From Toxorhynchites rutilus septentrionalis (Eukaryota; Arthropoda; Insecta; Diptera; Culicidae), in contig NC_073745.1 in NCBI RefSeq assembly GCF_029784135.1, positions 312,058,560 through 312,122,559 of the forward strand: a DNA stretch of 64,000 nt, written 5' to 3'. This document shows, in pieces, positions 42,769 through 54,352 of the stretch. Under the pieces are notes generated by a model. It did no database searches, was not told where the DNA came from, and saw nothing but the letters and a program-made list of their open reading frames with translations. Each line of letters begins with the position of its first letter. The first letter of the stretch is position 1. A program made the translations under genes and the position numbers.

Positions 42769-44378
42769 ATAACTTCTACCTCCAGTGAAACGGATGAACA
42801 GTCGAACATTTGTGCAAGCATTCGAACCCTGCACCATTCCACCACTTTTATGCAACGATCCGTTCTGCTACTTGATCGTGCTCAGTTTCCCTTTCAAATC
42901 TATCTATGCAGGTGAAGCGTTGTACATCGAGGAAAGGGGGAACGCTTCCAAGAATACTGCCTGTTGGTCCTTCCCGAGCCAAAGGCGGTAAAAATTAAAT
43001 TTCCTCCTGCAGGATGAATCTGAAGCCATCGTGAGTGTAACACCTCTCTCGCCGTGAAGCATCCGTTCAGAGGAAAAGCACTTTTCTTGACGCAGAAACA
43101 ACAGCAGCAGCAGATAGCGACAGGAAAACTTCGTTATTTGCAGCTGTTTTATTGTTTTTCTTCCGTTAATAACTTTTATTCGGATTTAATTCTATTTACT
43201 GGTTCTTCGGTTCCACTCGAGGCGAGTCTTGTTTTTTTTTTTATGTCGACCAGTCGCTCCGACAGTCATCTCGAGAGGAAGTTGAAGTAAATAAAATTGA
43301 AACTTCTCCGCCTCTTTGCTGTTCCCGTTTTTCCGGGCCGTTTTCTTTTGTCTCCCATTATGCGTAACTGTTTTTTTTATTCTTTATTTAGTTGTTATTG
43401 TCGTTATTGCTGTCGTGAGTTTGCGTTTGCGTTCGCTCTTCCCGGAGGGAACCCAAGTCTGGATGCTTTCCCGAGTCAACTCAGCCGGATCGGATCGGGT
43501 GTTTTTCCTTATGAATAGTACGTGGCTCGGAGCGAGATTTTCATCTCCCCGGCGCCGCTGCTCTTATGAGATTTTCATCGCAACCAGAGACTCGGCGTCG
43601 TCAAGTGCTCAGGTAGCATTGAATTATTAAATGTTTCAGCATTGTTTGGCATTGTTGTTGGCTGAATGGGGGGGGGGGGGGTGTGGTAGAAAGGATCCGG
43701 CCAAAAGCTCATAAATCATGAATTCGGCAGAGTATGATGAATTCACTGTGCCTTTGTTGTAAAGCAATAGGTCAGACTCTGGGAAGTATTTACTTTTCGC
43801 TTCAAGGTTTGTGTTCAATTTCGTGCGAATTCATCAGTCTCGTTCGACAATGAGATGGTTGGGACGTGGCAAGAATTGTTGATTCGTCAACCGATTTTTC
43901 GCCGCTTGTGGGGGCGTTCAGCATAAAGCTGAATGAGGAAGAAAACACCCGTTGTCATATTTTTGTTCGAGTTTCATCTAATGCATTACACTGTCCGCCA
44001 CAGTTTAGCAGCAATTAGGGCGGGCCACATGCTGCCACCACCGATTGCATGCCGCTAACTGCAATTAATTTCCCGTCAATCAAAATCACGCATACAATTA
44101 ATATTGAAAATAATAAAAATAACACATCGAAATGTGTCAGTAACATGGTGGGAAATTCTTACACCGGCTCCCTGGGGGTTTCCTACTCTCCCTGGTGTAT
44201 CGTGGCTGTTCGTTACCTGTTATCACTTCTGGTCAACAACGGCGCTCTAGCAGTGTCCCGACAGTGTGTAGTGATTAATTTATCGACAATCATCAATTTG
44301 GCACGCCATTGTTCGATTGCATAAGCTTTGCTTGCTACTCGTCGATAACGACGGCTGGGCTTCATGCTAATCCTATGT
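42769..44378. other. No recognised gene
   Basis: 1.6 kb of mixed composition with frames up to about 104 codons (43316-43630 plus) and no recognisable domain. A run of 14 G residues lies at 43668-43681, unusual in this AT-rich window. Confidence 0.4.
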
Positions 44379-44600
44379 ACCGGACAACTTCGCTATAACG
44401 TACATTTCGCTTTCAAAATTATACGTTGTATCGAATTGTACGTTATATCGAAGCATAATAAAGAACTCAGAAACATAGCTCATATTACTTTATTGTCATG
44501 CTGAAGAGTTAGTAAATAATTACGACAAAATCCAACTAGAGGAGAAACCAACATTTCTCATGATGTTTCTCTCATACTGTTGATTGAGGGTAGATAGATA
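44379..44600. mobile_element. Left end of a pogo-like MITE
   Basis: Matches 7889-8100 (shared CAAAATTATACGTTGTATCG-like and TCGAATTGTACGTTATATCG). Its right end is not adjacent. A matching right end lies at 53744-53831. Confidence 0.6.
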
Positions 44601-44945
44601 AAATGACCGCTTACTTGTTAAAAAAAACTTTTTCCCTGTAACAGTGGGATGTATGGGATTCTTGATGGTAGTTGTATAAACTATTTATTTGAAAACAAAT
44701 ATATTTTTGAGAAAAATGAATTTCAATTTAAAAAAAAATTTCAGCGTCATTTTAATAATCTTTTTTTTTTGTATTTTTTATGAAAGATTAAATTATTTCC
44801 TATATTTCATTCTTTGACTAAAACATTGTAGATCTTTTATTTTTTAAGTTATTTTTTCGAAAAAAATGAAATTACTTAAATTTACATAAAAATTCCAATT
44901 CAAAAACTATAAGAACTATAACAATTTTGCTCATACAATGAAATA

Positions 44946-46481
44946 CAGATCGGACTCGATTATCCGGAGTATTGATTTTTTTTTTCACTCCGGATAATCG
45001 AATCCTCCGGATAATTGAGTCAAAACAATTTTTTTTCTTTATTTGTTTTTTTGCATGTATTTTTCATTTTTTGAAAATGAAAGAGGAATATAATTTTTGA
45101 TTCATCCCCTTAAAGTCAAAAACACCTTTCGCACATGAAAAAAATAAATTTATCCAGATTCTCTCAGGAGGTGATAGACGATCATATTTGATGAAAAAAT
45201 CCTCCTACGTATATGTTCGAATTTCAACAATGACAGAGTTACAGAACTTTTGTTTTGTTTCGGACTCTGTTGCTTCAAACTGGCTTTACATTAAAAAGCA
45301 CGCTACGGAAGACGATTCTGATGCTTTCATTTGAAAGATGAGAAAATTTAGTACAGGATATAGTAGTGGTACAACTAAATTAGTAAATTGGAAGTGAAAC
45401 ACTTAAAAGTTAATAATTTTTAATGTGTTATTAGTAATTTAATCCTATAAATTTATATTAAACTAGATTGTTTCTATCAATTAAAATGAAGTTCTTTAAC
45501 CGCTCCACAATATGTTCTTTGACGTATAACTTCTATCTTTCTACAATATCGATATACACAATTCCTGGTGAAAATTCAAGCAAAATCTTCAAAAATCACG
45601 ATTTTTATCCCACTGTACATGTAATAGTCACTTGAACTTCACCTTAGCGTTGAAAGGTTATATTTATTCATGAAATAAGCCATATTTGAAATATAAAAAA
45701 AAATTCCAAACTGAATATAATCGACTGTATTCTATTAGTCAAATCATTTCATTTGATACCAATATTGAGGGGATTGCAAAATATACATAGTCGACCATTT
45801 TGTGGCGGCGAACTTTTCGAATTTATGTTGTTCATAATAGAGTGTATTCTCCAAATCAAGCCATTCAGCCATTTTTTGCGGCGGCCAAATTGAATTTTTC
45901 AAGATCATGTAATACGCAGTTTCATAATAACAGTAGAATGAAATGTATGTTCCAAATTTCAGATCAATCATTCAACAGGAACGGGATCAATTTTCTATTA
46001 ATGTGGAACAACCCAACAAACGTTCAAGCAAACACAGAAACAGGTCAAGCTGAAAGAAACCATTCAAAAAGTAATTAGTTGTTTGGGGACTGCAGCCATC
46101 TTGAAATTGGATTTTTTATCATCTGCTATGTTTTACTAGTCGAGAACTTTCTTTTGATACATTTTTGGGCAGTTTCCATAAATAACTGTTCTACTAGTCA
46201 AGCCCTTCATTAGATACCCATATTGATGGGGTTCTGAGAAAACATGAAATCTGCCATTTTGTAGTGGCCGCCATTTTGGATTTGCATTTTTCATAAATAA
46301 CTGTGTTCTACTAGTGAAGTACTTTCATTTGATACCCATATTAGCTATTCAATATAGAATTATTATACAAGTTATTCAAAATTTCCGAAAATCGAAATAA
46401 AATACTCCGGATAATCGAGTCTAAAATTCCGGGTAATCGAATTCCGGATTATCGAGTCTCCGGATAATCGAGTCTGACCTG
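44946..46481. mobile_element. pogo-like DNA element, CAG...CTG, TA target
   Basis: 1536 bp. It starts CAGATCGGACTCGATTATCC after TA (44944-44945) and ends ...GAGTCTGACCTG before TA (46482-46483). Both ends carry several CCGGATAATCGAGTC repeats. No transposase frame, so it is non-autonomous. The interior 45278-45730 matches 26250-27300. 45730-46360 holds degenerate ~110-130 bp tandem units with a CTACTAGTCAAG / CATTTGATACCCATATT pattern. Partial AT-rich foldback sequence lies on both sides (44628-44940, 46500-46830). Confidence 0.75.
45730..46360. repeat. Degenerate minisatellite inside the pogo-like element
   Basis: Recurring phrases TTTCATTTGATACCCATATT, TTCATAAATAACTGT and GCCGCCATTTTG-like sequence appear at least four times, with spacing of roughly 110-130 bp. 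No coding sequence. Confidence 0.6.
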
Positions 46482-47445
46482 TATAGGAAAATTCAAGCTT
46501 TCATTAAAAAAAATAGCAAACTCATTTTCAAAAAAAAAAAAATCATTACAAAAATCATTTTGAAAATTAAAATTTGTTTTTCTCAAAAACATTCATATTT
46601 GAATGTTCCATACAACTATCAACAAGTCTCCCATACATTGGAAGAAGCTTTCTTTTGGTAATTTTCATGAGAAAAAATACGTTTTAGAGATAAAATAATT
46701 TCAATAATTGAAATATTTTTTCTTCAGTGTATTTTTATTTATGTATTTTTTACATGAACATTTAAACAATTTCCTACATTTTATTCTTTGACCAAAACTA
46801 GGTATAGGTAGGTATTATAGTTTCGGAGTTTCAATTTTTTGTAGAAAATAAAGAAAATAAACTTTGGCTCTTGCGTTTGAGCTTGAGCTTGGGTAGACTG
46901 TACAATTCATAGTTGTTCTCCGTGATTGACCTGAACCAACCAAATTACACAAAGAACACACAGAATGAAGCTTGGGACTAGCAAATCATTCTCGTTGTGC
47001 AATTTTCGGTGTTTCGAGCTTTAAATGGTCGAAAACGACGCCGGCCACGTCCTTACAGTCACCAGGGGAAGGGAAGGAATATTAGTATGATATTCGTCGT
47101 CCGAAGGCCAGAAGGGTCGCCTCTACAGCGTGGTTCCCTAGCGTTTACCATGGAAGGAATTTTTTTTTTTTTTTTTTTTTTTATTTCCCTCCTCTCACCC
47201 CCATCTCTAAGAAACTCATACTCGAGCTTCCTAGAGTTGGTCTCCTTTTTTTTTCACAGGACGCTACAACACTTAGAGGTAAGAGTACAATACATAACAA
47301 TTAGTACCTGTTGGATCCCAGTGAAGTGATATTCTTTTAAGGGATCCAAAAAGAGTGCACAATTAAACTAATTATTAAGATCAGACTACTGTATGTCTAC
47401 AATTATGTCTGTCTGTCAGTCTGTCTGCATAAAAAATTGAAATAT

Positions 47446-50358
47446 CTATATTAAAAAAGAGTTAATTTTCGTCTTCAGGAGCAATCGCAGCTTTGCCCTG
47501 AACAAGTCTATACTGGTTATCGACCTGATATGCGAAGGTAAACTGTTGAATAGCGACGGTCCATTAAAAAGAAAACGCTGTTGACCAATGCTAGATGTTG
47601 CTCGAGTTCGTAATAAGTGTTGTGCTTGTCGTGTAACGTAATGATGACTCGCGGTGGGGATTGTCATGTTATGGTGTATGTTGTTATTGTGTAATATGTT
47701 ATGTATAAGTTTCAAAGACTGAAGTTCCCGCAATCCAATAAGAGGCAAGATACTGTGAGTCTCATTTTGATACAGGTCTAGAGTTGAGTACAAACTCGGT
47801 AGCCTATAAATTATTTTAAGACACCTGTTCTGCAATGTTTGTATTTTTTTAAGTCTTGTTTTGCATGCATAGCCCCAAACCAGTAGCCCGTATTGGAGTT
47901 GAGAATGGATGCATGCAAAATAGAAGTTAATCAGAGCTTTGTGAGGCAGGAAAGGTGATACTCTCTTCAAGATACCACAAAGGGATGCGAGTTTTTTTAC
48001 GACGAAATTTGCATGGAAGCTCCACGACAAGGTTGAGTCTAAAATGACACCCAGGTATTTGAAGCTATGCACCTTTTTAATAGGTACATTTAAAATATAT
48101 GGATCAGCACCTATCGTTATTTTCTTCCTAGGAGAATGGAAGAACATGTATTTAGTCTTCGTCAGGTTGAGTGACAGTAGATTGGACTGAAAGTAATCCC
48201 CAAGAAGAACCAGATCATACTCGATATGTGACACTATAGTTCCCGAGTCGGGACTTGGGTAAAATAGAGCTGTATCATCAGCAAACAGTTTTGCAGTTCC
48301 TTTTAAAGGTAGATTGCCAATATCGTTCACATACAACAAAAATAACAGAGGTCCAATATTGCTGCCTTGAGGTACCCCAATATTTATAGAACACAATGTG
48401 CTTTTGGCATTATTTACTGCTACATATTGTTGCCTATCAGTTAAATAACTTCGCACTATATCATTGGCTATTCCTCGGATTCCGTACGTGTTCAGTTTTT
48501 TCAATAATATACTATGATCGATAGTGTCAAAAGCCTTTTTAAGGTCTAGGAAGAGTGCACCAACCATCATTTTTCGATCAATTCCATTAATAATTTCATC
48601 TACAAGCTCAGTGACTGCTGTTGTCGTACTACAACCTCGCCTGAAACCGTATTGAAACTTGTAGAAGACTTTATTTATGTCGAAGAATTCGTATAATCTG
48701 TTCACAAGCATTCTTTCAAAAATCTTGTTGAATACAGAAAGCGTTGATATTGGTCGATAATTGCATGGATTCGAGGCTTCACCAGATTTGAAGACTGGCA
48801 CTACTCTAGCTACTTTGAGGCATTTAGGATAACTACCTGTGGTTAGTATTCTGTTGAACATGTCTGAGCAGATTCTAGCGAAAGCTGACGAGTTCTCTTT
48901 AATTAATTGTGCCGGGACGTTATCAGGGCCGCAAGTTTTTTTACTGTTCAGTTCATTTATTATTCTTAAAACTTCATTTGGTGTTGATGGGTGCAGAAAG
49001 ATCGAGTTTCGGACATATCGAGAATGAGTAAGCGGTGAGTGGTCGTTATTTCTGGGAATTTTGTTCGATAATTCCTGCCCAATTTTCGAGAAATAGTTAT
49101 TGAAAATTTCGCACACTTCCTCATCGTTAGAAATTTTCGCACCGTTGTGGGTTAGTGTAATTTCTGATTTCTGGGTAGAGCGTCCAAGTAAACAATTAAT
49201 TGTTTTCCACATTTTGGCTTGACTTGAGTAGTTCAACACTTGTTGGAAATATACTCTTTTACATTTACGTTTTTCAGAGAGAACTTTGCTTGTTATGTGT
49301 ATTAACATCTCTTTCAAGTGCGAGTCATTTGGTCGAGTCTTAACCTTCTTCAGAATTTTGTTTTTCATTTTTATCAATTTCCAAAGGTCAAAAGACATCC
49401 AAGGACAGTTTTTTCCTTTGGTTTTTATCTCCACAGAAATAGTTTTGGAGCATTGACACAACATTGAGTTGTACGTTGACGTAAGATTACTCAAACACAA
49501 CTCGACGCTCTCTCCGCAAACAACCGTGTTCAGGAAATATTTGAAGCAGGCGTTAAGACTTCTGCGATCTACAATAGTCTTAGTCAATTTAGTTTTTTCT
49601 TTACATCCATATAATTTTAATGAGGAGATTATCAACGAATGATCACTCAAGTCTGAAAAAACCGTGTCGTTACGAAGATATGGCACATCGTCAAGTCTAC
49701 ATACAACATGGTCTAAAATATTATTGCTTACTGTACGTGTTACATAGGTATTCGAACACACGAATCCCAGTGATTGTAGGAGGCTAGTGTACCGTAACAC
49801 AATGTTATTATGTGACAGATTCACAGGAACATTGATATCACCAACAACGAATAGGGGTCTAGACTTTGAGGCACTTAGTTTATTTTCTAAAATGTCATGA
49901 AATTTGTTGAAGTCAAAAGAAGGAGGACGGTATACACTTAGTATTTCAAATAACTGACCATTTATAGACAGCTCGATGTGTATAAAATGAAATCCATTCA
50001 CAGTCTGATTGTCAATAACTCTATTTCTTATTGAATTGTTCACAAAAACAGCCAACCCACCAGCAGAGACTTCTCGACACGAAAATACAGCTGTATACCC
50101 AACAATGTTATAAATCGAACAGTATTCAGCTTTGAGCCATGTCTCACCAATTACAATTACATCTATGGACACATTACATTGGTCAAGAAACAGCTTAATA
50201 TTGTCAAATTTTGATAAGTCATTTATTCCTCGTAGATTCCATTGGAGAATTCTCAGGTGTTCACCGTTAAGAGTACTCAATCCAATGTTAAAGTCATTAA
50301 TATCGTCATGATAAAAATTCATAGCTTTATTATTAGTCATTGGAATATACAACGTCAA
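47446..50358 (-). CDS. CR1-like ORF2: endonuclease and reverse transcriptase, intact
   Basis: 970 codons without a break, starting at ATG 50358. It would nick target DNA and prime reverse transcription of the element RNA there. The apurinic-type endonuclease spans residues ~36-245 with QWN (39-41), GETWL (Glu72), VYRPP (142-146), VVGDIN (Asp174), LDH (215-217) and DLSDHS (His240). RT spans ~490-760 with FLDLKKAFD (603-611), GVPQGS (661-666) and FADD (692-695). No RNase H or C-terminal knuckle is seen, as is usual for CR1/Jockey-type elements. The last ~200 residues contain the thumb/connection region (YLGVILDSTLSW). All catalytic residues I can check are present. The CR1 assignment is supported by the PHD-type ORF1. 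Confidence 0.95.
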   Translation of the reverse strand: MTLYIPMTNNKAMNFYHDDINDFNIGLSTLNGEHLRILQWNLRGINDLSKFDNIKLFLDQCNVSIDVIVIGETWLKAEYCSIYNIVGYTAVFSCREVSAGGLAVFVNNSIRNRVIDNQTVNGFHFIHIELSINGQLFEILSVYRPPSFDFNKFHDILENKLSASKSRPLFVVGDINVPVNLSHNNIVLRYTSLLQSLGFVCSNTYVTRTVSNNILDHVVCRLDDVPYLRNDTVFSDLSDHSLIISSLKLYGCKEKTKLTKTIVDRRSLNACFKYFLNTVVCGESVELCLSNLTSTYNSMLCQCSKTISVEIKTKGKNCPWMSFDLWKLIKMKNKILKKVKTRPNDSHLKEMLIHITSKVLSEKRKCKRVYFQQVLNYSSQAKMWKTINCLLGRSTQKSEITLTHNGAKISNDEEVCEIFNNYFSKIGQELSNKIPRNNDHSPLTHSRYVRNSIFLHPSTPNEVLRIINELNSKKTCGPDNVPAQLIKENSSAFARICSDMFNRILTTGSYPKCLKVARVVPVFKSGEASNPCNYRPISTLSVFNKIFERMLVNRLYEFFDINKVFYKFQYGFRRGCSTTTAVTELVDEIINGIDRKMMVGALFLDLKKAFDTIDHSILLKKLNTYGIRGIANDIVRSYLTDRQQYVAVNNAKSTLCSINIGVPQGSNIGPLLFLLYVNDIGNLPLKGTAKLFADDTALFYPSPDSGTIVSHIEYDLVLLGDYFQSNLLSLNLTKTKYMFFHSPRKKITIGADPYILNVPIKKVHSFKYLGVILDSTLSWSFHANFVVKKLASLCGILKRVSPFLPHKALINFYFACIHSQLQYGLLVWGYACKTRLKKIQTLQNRCLKIIYRLPSLYSTLDLYQNETHSILPLIGLRELQSLKLIHNILHNNNIHHNMTIPTASHHYVTRQAQHLLRTRATSSIGQQRFLFNGPSLFNSLPSHIRSITSIDLFRAKLRLLLKTKINSFLI

Positions 50359-50389
50359 GTAAGATGATGCTTATTTTGTCATGGATTTT

Positions 50390-51466
50390 TTAGAGAGCGT
50401 CGTTGTTATGAACATACCTTTTCCTCTTTGGAGAAGGAGTAACCATGGCATTTAGATAACGTGTCGTTAGTTTGCTTATGTCGTCCCTATTTTTAATAAT
50501 CTCTGGTCTATCGCCGTCGTTCTTCTTAACTAGAATAACTCCATTTCTTCCAGGCCAAACATATTTTATTTTCAAAACCTCCTGGGAGTCACGTAATTCA
50601 CGAAGAAGATCAGAAGAATATTGGGTTAATTCATCGCGTACAGAAACTGAGGTAGGTCTGCCATTTAAGAGCAGCGTCGGATCAATAGCTGTTGACAGCA
50701 GTTTCCCTATTTGTTTCTTTTTTTGAAATATAATTTCTTTATCTGCAACATCCTCGAACTCGACTTTGATTGGAATAAGTGGTTTATCAGAGTTATTTTT
50801 GGATTTTAGTCTGGTAACAGACTTTATGGCACCAGATTTCAACTCAATCCCCAGATATTTGATTGTTTTGTCAATGATTTGCAAGGTATTTTCGTTTTGT
50901 GTTACCGGAATTCCCATGAAGATGGCATTTTTCTCGTTCATTAATCGGTTAGTTCTGTCATTACACAGCTCAAGTTTGTGGACCGTATCAGTTAACGCAG
51001 AATAAGATTTCTTCAGGTTGGAAATTTCGAGCTTCAAATCTCCGTTCTCTAATTTTATTTTATTGAAGTCTTCGGAAATAGCATCAAATTTAGCTGACAA
51101 AAACTCTTGGGAACTCTCTATAGCTGTAGTTATTTGCTTCACCTCAGATCTAAAGTTGAGCAATTCAGTACCAATTATGTTATTGACTGTAGATTTCAGT
51201 TCATTAGTGAGAGTTTCAGTCAGCGTTTTCTTGTTATCGGACATTTCTACTATGCGTTGATAAATTTTACCACAGTCAGGAGTGCAGAAAAACGGCTTGT
51301 CACGAATACGACGACAAACATTGCCAATAATATTTCTACATTTTAAATGAAAACTAGAAAAACAGTACAAACACGTAAGTATCTTCATGGGGTCATTTTC
51401 TTTACGTTCGCAAACAACACAAATGATATCGCTGTCCATATTGAAGGTCATGTCACGACAATACAA
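50390..51466 (-). CDS. CR1-like ORF1: PHD-type zinc finger and coiled coil
   Basis: 358 codons, intact. Residues 16-65 hold a C4HC3 pattern (Cys16, Cys19, Cys32, Cys35, His40, Cys43, Cys61, Cys65) typical of the PHD-like finger in ORF1 of CR1-group LINEs. Residues ~75-165 are rich in heptad-spaced Leu/Ile and charged residues, probably a coiled coil for multimers. Residues ~180-330 (NAIFMGIPV..., then a VKVEFED-like strand) resemble the RNA-binding region of LINE ORF1 proteins. The ATG at residue 10 could be the true start; the frame allows 51466. It would bind element RNA. ORF2 follows 31 nt downstream in another frame, so reinitiation or an internal start is likely. Confidence 0.85.
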   Translation of the reverse strand: MYCRDMTFNMDSDIICVVCERKENDPMKILTCLYCFSSFHLKCRNIIGNVCRRIRDKPFFCTPDCGKIYQRIVEMSDNKKTLTETLTNELKSTVNNIIGTELLNFRSEVKQITTAIESSQEFLSAKFDAISEDFNKIKLENGDLKLEISNLKKSYSALTDTVHKLELCNDRTNRLMNEKNAIFMGIPVTQNENTLQIIDKTIKYLGIELKSGAIKSVTRLKSKNNSDKPLIPIKVEFEDVADKEIIFQKKKQIGKLLSTAIDPTLLLNGRPTSVSVRDELTQYSSDLLRELRDSQEVLKIKYVWPGRNGVILVKKNDGDRPEIIKNRDDISKLTTRYLNAMVTPSPKRKRYVHNNDAL

Positions 51467-53610
51467 GCCAAATAAATAATGTTAATAATGTTAAATAATA
51501 ATGTCAAATAATGTTAAATAATAAAAGTCAGACTAATATAAAACAAAAATAAAACAAAACAAAACCAAACGAAGAATGTGTGTATGTGATTTCAGCCAGT
51601 TATGCGATCAAGCGCGCAGTGGAATCATTCACAATGTAAACAAATACAAATAGTACCTACTCTGTGCCACAATAACATACACATACAATATGAATCTGCT
51701 GTATGACGAGCGCCGCGCTAAGTTTCTGTGCTAATCAAATAATGTGAGGCCGGACCGCTTTCAATAATCATTCGACCTACCTCGTCAATCTCTATCCTAA
51801 GCAGAATCAACGGGCATACATAGTCTGATTGCCAGCTATGTATACCGCGAATTTTTTTCTGTTAGCTAATCGGTTAGTGTGCTACGATTCCGACAGCTAT
51901 CCGACACAACCACAGTTTTTTCGCACCACAAAACTCGTACAACACAGTACCGTCACAACAAAGAAACACTAAGCAGCGAGGGCGACTGTAAAACAACAGC
52001 GTAGGCACTGTAATGTTGAATCGTGTGAATTCGATTCAGGTAAAAACAGATTCAATTCTGCACCAGTCTACAACACTTGATACACAACAGAGAAATCAAA
52101 ACCTTATCTTCAAACACAATACACTGTGAGGGGGAATATACCCAGAAAAACATATATTATGAACGTTATTTTCAGACAGAAATAGTATCAACCACAATGA
52201 TCCACAACCACAACCACTTTTTTTGTTAGTGGGTAGGGATAATAATCAGGATTCACTGCGGTAAGTGATGAGATTCTGTAAACGCGGACTTTCAACCTCT
52301 CGATGAAACGACCGGACTGACGATATTTTTGAATTCATTGTGTGTCGAAATTTCCAATTCTTCCCGACGACGAAGGTTATCCTTGAGAAGGTCACCGGGG
52401 TTTACCTCTACCATTAATCAAACTTCAAATATTCCTATGCTTTCTAAGTTTTGAAATATTTTTCTTCCAAAGAAACCTGAGAAGATCACCGTGAGAAACC
52501 TCTACCTATAAAGCTAACTTACAGTATATTTATGAACACCCACGTCGCTACCTTCTAGTTTTCGGAGTATTTTTATACACAACGACGAAGAATCCATAAG
52601 AAATCTTAGGTCTACGAGAAACACCTCTACAAAAAACGAAAATCGCTTGCTTTCTGATTTTTTTAATTTTTTTTTATAGCCGACAACGGAGAATCCATGA
52701 GAACGAGAAGGTCACCGAGAAAAAGAAACCAAAAAAAGGACTCATATAGGATTATGTGCGTAATTCTTCGAGCTCTGAATTCTCTCCGATTAACACGTTG
52801 AGCCCCGATTTTTTTCTTACGGCGCTTTCCATCCATCCCGCATCAAGAGCGTTTGCACAATATCAGGGTCGGTCCCAGGTCCCAAAAATACCTATTGTAT
52901 GAATACAAAATAGTCAAAAATTTGACCAGAAAGTATTCACATTTTGTAAAACATCCTAAAACAAACCGTATATATTCTTAAAATTTAAGAATTACACAAC
53001 TGAACGATTATACGAATATGTATTAAAATTATTTTAATCTCAATAAACACATTACACATTTTATCCACTCTAGATTATAGTTATTGAAATAAAATTTAAA
53101 TAGCAAACAATTCGAATTAAAGTCGTTAAACAAAAGAAAGCTTCCATCCACACGCTGTTTATTCAAATTCCTACTGCTATGCTATGTTATGATAAATGAT
53201 TAGGATACCAGATAGACGATAAACAATAAAGAATATCAAACTTAGCTTAGGAAAATGGGGCGCTCTGCATAGCATAGCTGCATATATATATATATATATA
53301 TTGTCACAAATGTTCCTAGCTCATACACATATACACATATCGGGTAAAAGAAAATGCGAATACTAGAGAAAACTAACACATTGACGCTGGACAAACGAAG
53401 CGGAAAAAATTCTCATCGTTAGCGTTAGAATTTTCTACACAATTTATACTCATTTAGCAAATGAAACCAAATTCGTAACCGGCGTCAATATAAATTTTTG
53501 CCAAATAACTTTAAGGAGAACTTCGGGAACAGCGCTTTTCGATCACAACTGGAGTTTTGTCACCACCCACAAAGAAACGAGGAAGAACTACATTTAATCA
53601 CGGATCAATC
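51467..53610 (-). promoter_or_regulatory. CR1-like LINE 5' leader with repeats
   Basis: 2.1 kb upstream of ORF1. On the plus strand, 52384-52740 contains four diverged units of about 100-115 bp, each beginning with a GAGAAGGTCACCGRGR-like phrase and followed by ACCTCTAC. A TA microsatellite lies at about 53281-53302. LINE promoters are internal and usually in this region; activity is inferred. No gene is seen here. Confidence 0.5.
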
Positions 53611-53743
53611 ATAAAGAAAATAAACTTTGGCCCTTCCCAAAAAGTGGTCTAATTCGTTTTCAAGTATGCAAAGTTGCTCGAATGATCAATGTCTTTACAC
53701 TCACAACGTTTGGCTACAATCTGAGATGGTCCGGATTCGTCCA

Positions 53744-53831
53744 TTGAAAATGTGTACGTTATATCGAGGTGAAATGTACGTTATATCAAAGGTACGCTAT
53801 AACGAGGGTAAGTATTATCGAAGTTTCCATG
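53744..53831. mobile_element. Right end of a pogo-like MITE
   Basis: Contains TGTACGTTATATCGAGGTGA and CGCTATAACGAGGGTA and ends near TTTCCATG before TA. Matches 8240-8337. It may be the partner of 44379-44600, with the DNA between them inserted later. Confidence 0.55.
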
Positions 53832-54132
53832 TATTATTTTTTTGGTTTGAAAGTACTGACACAAGTGTCCTCGCAGTTAGGTGAGAACATTACATTCTGT
53901 CAAATAAATACCGGGAATTTGTAATTTTAAATCTTCTCGCTGAAAATTTTTTTTTCAATTTTTTATAGTAGATACAGTTAACGGTCTACTGTTAATAGTC
54001 TTAATGTCGATTTTAAGAGCGATCTGTCATTCATTAAACTATTCACTATTCATTAAAAACAAGTTAACTTTTTTGCGTTCTTTTTATATATAATGTTGTT
54101 CATTCGGAATTCTTCCCGGACGGTCTCATATA

Positions 54133-54352
54133 AAGGGTGTGTCACATCAAATTGCATCACGGAAAAAACGCTGTAGAAATTCGCCCAGTAGACCGATCCT
54201 TTTGAAAATTTTAGACAGTAAAATAAAAACTATTAAACAACTTTTGGCATTTTCTTTTTATTCATACTTCGAGCCCAAGCCCGTATGCTCGCACCTTCCT
54301 CTTTACCCCGTCCATAAGTTTCTGTACAACGTCAGGTTGTAGTTTTTTTTTT
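54133..54352 (-). mobile_element. ITmD37E 3' end fragment
   Basis: Starts AAGGGTGTGTCACATC after TA (54131-54132). On the minus strand it encodes the transposase end QPDVVQKLMDGVKRKVRAYG, matching copy 1 (up to 441). The rest of the element is missing. Confidence 0.8.

Larger units (their letters stand above)
46848..53631 (-). mobile_element. Full-length CR1-like LINE flanked by a 21 bp direct repeat
   Basis: ATAAAGAAAATAAACTTTGG plus C occurs at 46848-46868 and 53611-53631, enclosing 6742 bp. Inside, on the minus strand: a 2.1 kb 5' leader (53610-51467) with repeated units, ORF1 (51466-50390), 31 nt, ORF2 (50358-47446), then 3' sequence. A 23-base T run (poly-A on the coding strand) lies at 47160-47182, and the last bases before the left repeat are AAGCTC-type repeats on the minus strand. 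Either the poly-A or the AAGCTC repeat could be the true 3' end. Both ORFs are undamaged. Confidence 0.75.

Noticed and set aside
47160..47182. Poly-T terminator for RNA polymerase III
   Set aside because: It fits better as the poly-A of a minus-strand LINE; no pol III boxes lie upstream.
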